Of a stretch of 19,584 bases of DNA, positions 7,189-14,210 are shown in pieces; positions within the stretch are counted from its first letter, which is position 1, and the number at the start of each line of letters is the position of its first letter. The notes under the pieces were generated by a model. It was given only the letters and a program-made list of their open reading frames with translations. It was not told where the DNA came from and did not search any database. The DNA is from JAXGPP01 sp964436865. GTDB taxonomy: Bacteria > Planctomycetota > Planctomycetia > Pirellulales > Thermoguttaceae. The stretch lies in assembly GCA_964436865.1 (NCBI GenBank), contig CAYTFK010000104.1, positions 1 through 19,584 on the forward strand, read 5' to 3'. Position numbers and translations under genes: made by a program.

Positions 7189-7330
7189 GGTAGAATGGAC
7201 AATCTGGACACCGCAGGTCGATTAGGCCATAACGCTTCGTGCGGTGCAGGGATTCGGCCTGCCGGAAAACGCAGTCAAGACGGCGGCACCGCAACAGGTT
7301 CTGCTCGAACCGCAAGAAACGAATGGCGGC

Positions 7331-7609
7331 TTACGGACGGCGACGCGCTTTCAGGCGTCGCTTGCGGCCCGAGCGGCGATCGGAACTGGTCCGCTGCTCC
7401 TGGCAGTCGGCGGAGGCCGGATTATCGGTGGTGGAAGCCCGCCCGGCCGGCCCCACATCGGCCTGCCGCCGGTCTGTCGCCTTGCGCCGGGCGGTCTTCC
7501 GCCGCGTCGCTTCGCGTTTCTCGACGAGGTGCTGCAGTTCCGGCGGCAGTTCCAACGGACGGAAAGGTCTTTCGGGCTGATCGCCGTTGTGTTTGGCGGA
7601 GTCTGTCAT
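7331..7609 (-). CDS. Small basic hypothetical protein at the end of the secretion operon
   Basis: 92 residues. An acidic/proline-containing start (PLELPPELQHLVEKRE, 18-33) forms a probable amphipathic helix. It is followed by Arg/Lys-rich stretches (ATRRKTARRKATDRR at 34-48 and SGRKRRLKARRRP at the end). There is no signal peptide or membrane helix, so it should be cytoplasmic and might bind nucleic acid, lipid head groups or ribosomes (speculative). It begins 31 nt after the secretin stop on the same strand, so it is probably the last gene of the operon. Codon third positions are mostly G or C on this strand, which supports coding. The Shine-Dalgarno is weak. I do not recognise the family. 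Confidence 0.55.
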   Translation of the reverse strand: MTDSAKHNGDQPERPFRPLELPPELQHLVEKREATRRKTARRKATDRRQADVGPAGRASTTDNPASADCQEQRTSSDRRSGRKRRLKARRRP

Positions 7610-7640
7610 GGAAGAATCCGGTGAGGGAGAATTCTACAGG

Positions 7641-9803
7641 TCAATAGGGACGCCGGTCGACAGACGTCGGCGGCAGACGACTCACACGGTATGAGGGCGA
7701 CCATGCTGCCGGCTGCGACTCATATCGCGGCCCATTCGAGGCGGAGGAGTTGAGAACGCCCACGCCGGTGGGGGACTCGTCGGGAACGACAAATTCGTGA
7801 TCGTGCAGCAGCGGTTCGGCCGCGGCGGGCGCTGATTGAGGGAGTCGCTCGATCACGCCGCCTTCACCCACAATCGTCGCGCCGGGCGGCGATTCGATTG
7901 ACTCCTCCCAAGGATAAGGCGGCATGCGGAGGCAATCGGGAAGTTGGGCGTCGAACGGACGAGGAACCCGAACCAGCGGCCCATCGAAGAGCGACGTCTG
8001 ACAGCGCGACAGATCCTGCTCATTGCGGAGGCTCACCTCGGAACAGCACGTGGGCTGAACGTGCGGGACCAGCGCCACGACGATCTCCGTTCGGCCTTTA
8101 TCGATCTGCCGGCGCTGGAATAGCGCGCCGATCAGCCATAAGTCGCCGAGGAAGGCGATCTTGCTCTGGATATTCGAGTCGTTCTCCTGAATCAAGCCGC
8201 CGATGACGATTCCCTGGCCATCTTCCAGATAGACGTTGCTTTCCACCTGGGAGGTCTTCTCCTCGGGCAACTCCGTATCGGGATTGATCCGCCCGGTAGA
8301 TACTTTGGGCATGACCTTCATCAGCACGCGGCCGTCGCGGCTGATGTGCGGAGTCACCTCAAGCACCACGCCCAAGTCGAGAAATTGCACGTTCTCCATG
8401 GTGCTCGTCTCGGTGGTCGTGGTCACACGATAGCCGAGTTGCTCGCCGACCTGGATTCGTGCCTGCTGGCCGTCGGTCACCAGCACCCGGGGCGAGGCGA
8501 GCGTTTTCGCATCGGTGGTGGTCTTGAGGCATTCGATCAGCGCATCGAGATTGCCGCCACCCACCCGGGCAAAAAACGCCTGGGGGGCAAGCGGGTTGGC
8601 CATGCCCGTCATTTCCAGTTCCACGGTGTTGCCGCTAAGCTCGAACAAGTGTGTGAAATTGACGCCATGGCGGGCGTTGTCTTCGAGCACGATTTCAAAC
8701 ACGTGCGCTTCGATCAACACTTGCCGCGGAGGGTTGTCGATCTGCTTGATGAGATCGGCGATCCGGGCAAGGTAACCCGGCAGGTCTTCGACCACGATAC
8801 AGTCCTTCGGCTTGCGCAGGTCGGTCGGGCTGCTGGGGGCATAGAACACCTGTCCCACGGGCGAGAGCAGCCCTTTAACGGCTTTCTCCACATCCTCGCC
8901 CGAGGCAAAGTCAAGCGGAAAGACCTGCAATGCCCGGCCTTGGATGTCGGGGGGCAGTCCCTTCCCGCTGGTAACGCTCGTGACGTGCACAATCCCGTTT
9001 CGTTCGGCCCATGCGAAACCAGCCGTGCCCAGGACCGCGGAAAGCGCATCGGTCCACAAGACATCGCGAAGGACGATCGAGACAGTCGCGTTGACATCAG
9101 GTCCGCAGACAATGTTCCTCTTCTGGCTCTGCGCGAGCATGGCCACCACGTACGACAGCGGGGCCTGCCGGGCGATGAGAGAGATGCGGCCGTTCTCGGT
9201 TTGAATATCAACACTGCCGTCGCCCGGGGCTTGCCATACGGGCACTGTATAGCCCGGCCCGACGCCTGACGGGGACGGCGACATGGGGAGACCGGCCGGC
9301 CCCGAAAACGCAGGTGCGAAGGCCGCCGGCGGCCCGGGAGGCGACGGGACGGGGGGCAGAGGCGACGCAACGGATAGCGACTCGGCCGTGGCAGGCGTTT
9401 CGATGGCAGGCGGCGGCGGAGCGAACTGACAGAGCTTGAGCGGTTGCTGGAATACGCTGGTTTCAATCGGCTCCGCGTGCGCGCTCGTTTGTGAATCGTT
9501 CTGGCGATTCGCTGGCAGCGACGCCGCGCTGAGGAAGACCAACTCGCCGCGAGGCGAAGCGGCAGAGAGCATCCGCACCGAGGGCTCGACCGAGCGGGGC
9601 GCCATTACCCCCGGCCGCATCCACGACGGATTGTGAAGGCACTCTGCCGCGGCCGACGGGTGCAGCGGTGGTTCTGGTGCGCGCCAATCACCGGCCGGCA
9701 AGTCGCAGGCGACGTTCTGCCACAGCACAACGTAGAGCAGTCCCGCCACCGCCGCGCTGCCAGCGGCCACCAGGAGACTTGTTCGTGTTGTCGCAACTTC
9801 CAT
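7641..9803 (-). CDS. Secretin, PilQ/GspD family
   Basis: 720 residues. Forms the ring-shaped outer-membrane pore of a type IV pilus or type II secretion machine. A hydrophobic segment lies at 8-28, followed by a long Pro/Ala-rich region (about 40-195). An STN-like domain spans 198-278 (IQTENGRISLIARQAPLSYV onward). An N1/NolW-like domain spans 290-360 (ending LIKQIDNPPRQVLIEA). The secretin core spans about 361-583, with TLASPRVLVTDGQQARIQVG (434-453), LEVTPHIS (481-488), GIVIGGL (531-537) and the signature-like IAFLGDLWLIGALF (549-562). A 135-residue tail follows, unusual for PilQ. The ATG at 9803 is preceded by AAGGGA; an alternative GTG at 9833 would overlap the preceding stop by 4 nt. It follows the PilP-like gene by 26 nt. 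Confidence 0.93.
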   Translation of the reverse strand: MEVATTRTSLLVAAGSAAVAGLLYVVLWQNVACDLPAGDWRAPEPPLHPSAAAECLHNPSWMRPGVMAPRSVEPSVRMLSAASPRGELVFLSAASLPANRQNDSQTSAHAEPIETSVFQQPLKLCQFAPPPPAIETPATAESLSVASPLPPVPSPPGPPAAFAPAFSGPAGLPMSPSPSGVGPGYTVPVWQAPGDGSVDIQTENGRISLIARQAPLSYVVAMLAQSQKRNIVCGPDVNATVSIVLRDVLWTDALSAVLGTAGFAWAERNGIVHVTSVTSGKGLPPDIQGRALQVFPLDFASGEDVEKAVKGLLSPVGQVFYAPSSPTDLRKPKDCIVVEDLPGYLARIADLIKQIDNPPRQVLIEAHVFEIVLEDNARHGVNFTHLFELSGNTVELEMTGMANPLAPQAFFARVGGGNLDALIECLKTTTDAKTLASPRVLVTDGQQARIQVGEQLGYRVTTTTETSTMENVQFLDLGVVLEVTPHISRDGRVLMKVMPKVSTGRINPDTELPEEKTSQVESNVYLEDGQGIVIGGLIQENDSNIQSKIAFLGDLWLIGALFQRRQIDKGRTEIVVALVPHVQPTCCSEVSLRNEQDLSRCQTSLFDGPLVRVPRPFDAQLPDCLRMPPYPWEESIESPPGATIVGEGGVIERLPQSAPAAAEPLLHDHEFVVPDESPTGVGVLNSSASNGPRYESQPAAWSPSYRVSRLPPTSVDRRPY

Positions 9804-9829
9804 CGTGAATCCCTTCACCGACGCTGCGG

Positions 9830-10408
9830 TCACTCTTGGCCGGCTGGCTGCTCGGAGAGCGTAATGCCCTGAAGGCTGATATTGCTGATGCGCAAACCCT
9901 CAACCGTGTCGCCGACGCGCAGCACCCGGTTGCCAAGCACGGCCTTCTTCTCATGCCCGTCATCGAAGATCATCTGCACCCCACCCGAACGGATCGCGTT
10001 CAAAGCCAGTTCGCGCTGTCTGGCTTGCTCCAAGGCCTGCCGGCCGGCCTCGGCGGCGTCAGGACTTGCGGCCGCGCGGGCCGCAATCAGCCTGGGCGGA
10101 ACCGCGAACAGATCGATGGCGAGCGTCTCCTCCAAATCGATACGGAACGTGGGCCGGGACTTCTGGGCACTCTTGCGACCGGCCGACTCGGCAGGCGCAA
10201 CGGCAGGCTCGACCGCGGTCGGCCGCGGAACGCGCCGTGAACGCACAGCGCCGTTCGGATCGTCAAGACGACTGGTGCCGGAGGGGGCGAGGACCGCGTC
10301 GGCGTCCAACTGTGTCCACACTACGGCCGCCAGAATTGCGGCCAGCACCGCCACCATTGCCAATTTGCCCGGCGTTGCGCCGAGCGCGATCGCCGGTCTG
10401 TCAGCCAT
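9830..10408 (-). CDS. PilP/GspC-like pilot or alignment protein
   Basis: 192 residues. A short cytoplasmic start, one membrane helix (about 15-33), a Pro/Ala/Arg linker (40-85), a helical middle (105-140) and a C-terminal beta domain (141-186: QMIFDDGHEKKAVLGNRVLR, then VGDTVEGLRISNISLQGITL). The last part resembles the homology region shared by GspC and PilP, which joins the inner-membrane platform to the N-domains of the secretin. True PilP is a lipoprotein; this one has a membrane anchor like GspC. Position between PilO and the secretin is canonical for pilP. The start overlaps the PilO stop by 8 nt and has GGGAG 9-10 nt upstream. Confidence 0.8.
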   Translation of the reverse strand: MADRPAIALGATPGKLAMVAVLAAILAAVVWTQLDADAVLAPSGTSRLDDPNGAVRSRRVPRPTAVEPAVAPAESAGRKSAQKSRPTFRIDLEETLAIDLFAVPPRLIAARAAASPDAAEAGRQALEQARQRELALNAIRSGGVQMIFDDGHEKKAVLGNRVLRVGDTVEGLRISNISLQGITLSEQPAGQE

Positions 10409-11003
10409 GATCTGCGACTCCCGTGACGGGACCCTCGACCGGGGCCGCCGTGAAGAAGATCGCCAGCGTCAGCTCGACGGGATACACCCCATCCGGCGCG
10501 GTCGTCACGTCGAGGCGGTCTACGCGGCATAGCCGAGGCAGCCGCGTGATGCCGTCGAGGAACCGGCAGATGCTCTCATAGCGGCCGCTTCCAAACACGG
10601 TCAGTTGCATCTGCCAACGTCCGGCAAAGGGGCGCGGTGGGGTGATACTGTGCTCGCGGATCTTCAGTTGCTCGCGCTCGGCCAGTTCGGAGAGCTGGCT
10701 AAGAAATTGCTCTTCACCGGACTGCCCTGCAATCCGCTTGCGCACCGCCTCGATCTGCTTCATAAGCCGGCCGGCGCGACGATCGAGCTCAGCGAGTTCG
10801 CCGCGCATCGCGTCTAGACGGACGATTTCGGCCCGCTCCCCGGTCGAGAGCCGCTCGATCACCTCGTCACCGACCCACGCAGGATAAGCCAGCCGGGCTG
10901 CCACCGAGATCAGAAGCACCAACCCGAGCACGCTGGCAGCATGCACGCTTGTGGCGAGCCAGCGGAGGCGGGAAGTCGAATATTCGGTCGGGCGGGATGC
11001 CAT
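10401..11003 (-). CDS. pilO: PilO-like alignment-complex protein
   Basis: 200 residues. An N-terminal membrane helix (about 18-38) is followed by a periplasmic coiled coil (55-110) and a ferredoxin-like domain (115-185, including RWQMQLTVFGSGRYESICRF, 129-148). This is the layout of PilO/GspM, which pairs with PilN in the inner membrane and links the platform to PilP and the secretin. The ATG at 11003 overlaps the PilN stop in a TGATG arrangement, so translation is probably coupled; an ATG at 11015 in the same frame is an alternative. Confidence 0.86.
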   Translation of the reverse strand: MASRPTEYSTSRLRWLATSVHAASVLGLVLLISVAARLAYPAWVGDEVIERLSTGERAEIVRLDAMRGELAELDRRAGRLMKQIEAVRKRIAGQSGEEQFLSQLSELAEREQLKIREHSITPPRPFAGRWQMQLTVFGSGRYESICRFLDGITRLPRLCRVDRLDVTTAPDGVYPVELTLAIFFTAAPVEGPVTGVADHG

Positions 11004-11596
11004 CACATTGTGCATTCCAGGACGTAGTGTTGCAGGCCGGCATCACGGGGCTCGGCCGCCACCGATTTCACTTCCACCGCCGCAAAGGCCCCCGTTTCCC
11101 GCAGCGCGGCGGACAGGCGGACGACGCTGCTTCCCTCCAAGGCCACGCCGCGGACAGCGAGCACGCGGCGCAGGGAATCGGCACCGGCCGCGCCGCCCAC
11201 GGGTGGCAGCGCCGCCGGCTCGCGAGTCTCGAAAGCGAGATGTTCGACGTGCAGCTCGCCCGCCAGACTGCGAGCCGCCTGACTGACGATTCCGACGATC
11301 GTCGCTCCCGGCGTCAAGTCTTCCAACGGGCGATCGGCGGCCACCTGCCTTTCCAGTTCCGCGATTTCGCCGCGTACGGCAAGGAGCCTTGCTTCAAGAA
11401 GTTCCGCCCGCGCGTGCTGGCGTTCGAGCGATTGGGCGAGGGCGGCTTGAGTCGCGTTGTGCCGGAGCCAGATTCCGCCAGCCGCGGCGAGCGCCAGCGC
11501 GGCCCCGGCCCAGGGAACAATCCATAAGCGCACGCTGCGGCGAAGCACCTCGCGGCGTTGAACGTTCGGCGGCAGGAGGTTCACGTACGCCTTCAT
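11003..11596 (-). CDS. pilN: PilN-like alignment-complex protein
   Basis: 197 residues. The cytoplasmic N-terminus carries VNLLPP (5-10), the conserved INLLP-type motif that inserts into PilM in known T4P systems. A membrane helix spans about 24-44, a coiled coil 50-87, and a ferredoxin-like domain about 97-195. PilN and PilM together correspond to GspL of type II systems. The ATG at 11596 overlaps the PilM stop by 4 nt (ATGA), indicating translational coupling; the frame extends to 11617, but the chosen start puts the motif at the N-terminus as in homologues. Confidence 0.9.
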   Translation of the reverse strand: MKAYVNLLPPNVQRREVLRRSVRLWIVPWAGAALALAAAGGIWLRHNATQAALAQSLERQHARAELLEARLLAVRGEIAELERQVAADRPLEDLTPGATIVGIVSQAARSLAGELHVEHLAFETREPAALPPVGGAAGADSLRRVLAVRGVALEGSSVVRLSAALRETGAFAAVEVKSVAAEPRDAGLQHYVLECTM

Positions 11597-12663
11597 GATG
11601 CGGTCCAGGCCAGGCACGAAAGCGCGGCGGCCGGGCCGAACAGTTCGGCCCGTGGCGTCTCACCCGGCGTTTCAATCCCCGCGCGGATGAAATCCCACTT
11701 CTCGACCGGGATTCCGATCCGGGGGGCCAGAAATGCGGCGGCGTCTCTCCACACGGCGCCCCCACCAAACAGCCACAGCCGTTCCGGCACGGCTTGGCGC
11801 ATATGGCTTCGCAGGAAACGCAATGTCCGCTGCAGTTCGTCAACGAGAGCCTCCAACGGCGGCCGGGCGATGAGGTTCAGGGCATCCGCGAGTCTCGCTG
11901 CGGCCGAACCGCGAACGCCGCCATTGGCCGGCAATACCAGAAGCTGTTCGACTTCCTCGACATCGAGGCCCAGCGCGGCGGCCGCGCGCTCCAATACGGC
12001 GCAGAAACCGCACCCGCGAAGCCGGCGAACCAGGGCCACTCGCTGGCCAGCCACGGCGCTAATCGTTGCCTGGCTGTAGCCCCAATCAAGAATGGCCGCC
12101 GGTGCAGCATCGTCCTCGCCGGTGGCCAGTCTCAAGGCCCGGGCCAGCGCGGTGGGGATGGAATCGAGTATTCGACACGAAAGCCCAGCGCCGGCGATGG
12201 CCCCGGCGATTTCTGTTGCTGCGCGCTCATCGAGCACGACCGCGACCGCGTTCTCGTGTCCGGCCTCGACATTGACGGCCGACAGTCCGGTCAACCAGTA
12301 GTCAAAGCACTGCGTCTGGAAGTTTTCTCCGGCGGCTTCCATTTCGGCAGCGATCTGCGCGCGGCATTCCGCATCGCTGCCTGCGGCAAGCGTGACCATT
12401 TTCGGCCGACACCAGTAAGTCGAGACCGCGCAGGCCGCGTCTCGTCCCGTAGCGTACGAAGCCGTAACCAGGGCAGTCTCGACTTCCGCCGTGATGTCTT
12501 GGGTGGGTCGACAGCCATCGTCGGGCGCGGACAGCGCGGCCCGCGGCACTACCGCCGCGGCGCGTAGCTTGAGCCCCGCCCCCGTCCGTTCGACCTGCGC
12601 CAGCTTGAGGCTCCGCGTCCCCAAGTCGATGCCGATCCAGCCTCTTCCGGCGGCGTTTACCAC
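11593..12663 (-). CDS. pilM: PilM-like actin-fold ATPase
   Basis: 356 residues, normal for PilM, a cytoplasmic actin-like protein that binds the PilN N-terminus and, in pilus systems, connects to the motor ATPases. Phosphate-1 motif GIDLGTRSLK (11-20), a phosphate-2-like ILDWGYSQA (191-199) and an adenosine motif LFGGGA (298-303) are visible. The GTG start at 12663 is chosen because GGAGGAG precedes it and the conserved WIGIDLG begins 8 residues later. The frame is open much further upstream but without family similarity. The GTG overlaps the stop of the small upstream gene by 7 nt. Confidence 0.92.
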   Translation of the reverse strand: MVNAAGRGWIGIDLGTRSLKLAQVERTGAGLKLRAAAVVPRAALSAPDDGCRPTQDITAEVETALVTASYATGRDAACAVSTYWCRPKMVTLAAGSDAECRAQIAAEMEAAGENFQTQCFDYWLTGLSAVNVEAGHENAVAVVLDERAATEIAGAIAGAGLSCRILDSIPTALARALRLATGEDDAAPAAILDWGYSQATISAVAGQRVALVRRLRGCGFCAVLERAAAALGLDVEEVEQLLVLPANGGVRGSAAARLADALNLIARPPLEALVDELQRTLRFLRSHMRQAVPERLWLFGGGAVWRDAAAFLAPRIGIPVEKWDFIRAGIETPGETPRAELFGPAAALSCLAWTAS

Positions 12664-12977
12664 GGGGCTCCTCCGAGCGGCAACGGTGGAGGGGGTTGCG
12701 GCTGAGCGGCCTGGGCCTGAGCCGACTTGGCCAATAGCGTTTCGATGCGTTCGAGCCTTCCATCGATCCGCTCGAGAACCGCCTGGATCTCGCGCAGCAC
12801 GACCGCCGATCGTTCGCCACCACTGAGAAAGTGCTGTTGTGCCGCGGCCTGGTCCTCCGCAGTTGCCGCACCACCGGTCAGCGCGGCGACGGAAAGAGCC
12901 AGCGCGGCGACGAGTAACCCCGCGACCATCCCGGCGCACAGCCCCCGGCAACGCGAGATCGATTGAAGCTGCCGCAT
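12657..12977 (-). CDS. Small exported coiled-coil protein between pilC and pilM
   Basis: 106 residues. A basic N-terminus and hydrophobic stretch (15-36) ending GGAATA (35-40) suggest a cleaved signal peptide. Residues 58-85 form a likely short coiled coil (VVLREIQAVLERIDGRLERI). The tail is Pro/Gln/Ala rich. AGGAAAG lies about 9 nt before the ATG. It starts 12 nt after the GspF/PilC stop and overlaps pilM by 7 nt, so it is part of the operon and its dose is probably tied to PilM. I do not recognise a family; an accessory or structural role at the platform is an inference. Confidence 0.78.
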   Translation of the reverse strand: MRQLQSISRCRGLCAGMVAGLLVAALALSVAALTGGAATAEDQAAAQQHFLSGGERSAVVLREIQAVLERIDGRLERIETLLAKSAQAQAAQPQPPPPLPLGGAPW

Positions 12978-12989
12978 GAAATGACTTTC

Positions 12990-14180
12990 CTAGTTCGATT
13001 GCTGCGCAAGTGTTACCAGGTCGAACATCGGCAGCATGACCGAGAGAACCACCAATGCCACGACGGCCCCCATCGCCACAACGATCGCCGGCTCCAGCAT
13101 GCCGACCAATGCCCGCAAGCGTGATTCACCTTCTTCCTCGAAGTACTCGCCGATGAGCCGCGCCACCAGCGCCAGACTGCCGGTGCGTTCGGCCATGGCG
13201 ACCATCTCGGCGGCTTCGCCCGGCACGGCCTCGGCCGCCAGCAGGCTCGACGCCATGCCGCGGCCGTTGAGCACGTCGCGCCGGACAGCCTCAAACGTGT
13301 CGCGGACCAGGCTGTTGCGCGAGCAGTTGCCGACAAGCTGGAGGCCCTCGACGAGCGTGACGCCGCTATCGAGCAGCGTCGCCAGGAGCCGGAAGGCGCG
13401 TCCGGTGAGAAGTGCGCGGGTCACGTCGGCGAGCATGCGGACCCGAAGCAGCCCCCGATCGCGCCAGCGTCGGCCCGCCTCGCTGCGCAGGTAGCTCACG
13501 GCGGCCGCCGCTGCTCCGCCCGCCAGCAAGCCCCACAGCCAGAACCGGCCGCGAAGTTCTTCCGCGACAGCCAGCAGAATCTGCGTGAGAATCGGAAGCG
13601 GGACCTCGGAGTCGGCGAAGATTTCGGCGAAGTTCGGCAGCACGAACAGCACCATCGCGGCGAGCACGCCGGCGCACACGGTTGCCAGCAGTGCCGGGTA
13701 GCCCAGCAGGGTCCGGATGGTGGTCTGAAGACGCATCTCGCTCCGCTGCAATTGCGCCAACTGGTCGAGCACCTCCGGCAGTCGCCCGGATGCTTCGCCT
13801 GCCGCGGCACTGGCCACGTACATCTCGCCGAACACGTGCGATTGCCGTGCCAGGGACTCCGACACCGGCACGCCGCTCGACACGTCGGCATGGACCTGGC
13901 GAAGGGCATCCTGAAGCGGCCGGCAGCGGCACTGCCTCGCCACCGTATCCAGGGCCGAGGCGAAGTCGATGCCGGCGCGGGTCATGATGGCCAACTGCAG
14001 CGTGGAAAACAGTAGATTCCGCTTCGGCACGCCCCCGCCCCATCGCCACTGGCGCGCCGGCACAGCGGAACGCGAACGCGCCGCGGACCGGACCGGCTCC
14101 GCCCGGGGCGCAGCGGCGAGCGCCGCTGCGGTGGGCGGTTGACGCGGGGCATCGTTCCAGCGGTACTGCAAAACGCTCAT
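12990..14180 (-). CDS. Inner-membrane platform protein, GspF/PilC family
   Basis: 396 residues. Two repeated T2SSF domains: about 58-182 and 258-385. Each carries the family features, for example GEASGRLPEVL (128-138) and AMAERTGSLALVARLIGEYF (329-348). Membrane helices lie near 160-182, 213-230 and 363-386. GspF/PilC is the rotary platform driven by the GspE/PilB ATPase. Residues 1-50 form an Ala/Pro/Arg-rich extension of low complexity. The ATG at 14180 is preferred to the adjacent TTG at 14183. It follows gspE by 30 nt. Confidence 0.94.
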   Translation of the reverse strand: MSVLQYRWNDAPRQPPTAAALAAAPRAEPVRSAARSRSAVPARQWRWGGGVPKRNLLFSTLQLAIMTRAGIDFASALDTVARQCRCRPLQDALRQVHADVSSGVPVSESLARQSHVFGEMYVASAAAGEASGRLPEVLDQLAQLQRSEMRLQTTIRTLLGYPALLATVCAGVLAAMVLFVLPNFAEIFADSEVPLPILTQILLAVAEELRGRFWLWGLLAGGAAAAAVSYLRSEAGRRWRDRGLLRVRMLADVTRALLTGRAFRLLATLLDSGVTLVEGLQLVGNCSRNSLVRDTFEAVRRDVLNGRGMASSLLAAEAVPGEAAEMVAMAERTGSLALVARLIGEYFEEEGESRLRALVGMLEPAIVVAMGAVVALVVLSVMLPMFDLVTLAQQSN

Positions 14181-14210
14181 CAAACGCCGCCAGTCGAATC
14201 AGACTTGCCT

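Noticed and set aside
7244..7624. Plus-strand frame of 126 codons opposite the small basic gene
   Set aside because: Codon third-position GC bias and operon position favour the minus-strand frame; the plus frame lacks a Shine-Dalgarno and family features. The choice is not fully certain.
11596..12951. PilM with an additional N-terminal region of about 96 residues
   Set aside because: The extension overlaps the small exported gene, has no family similarity, and the GTG at 12663 has a strong GGAGGAG site and gives the normal PilM length.
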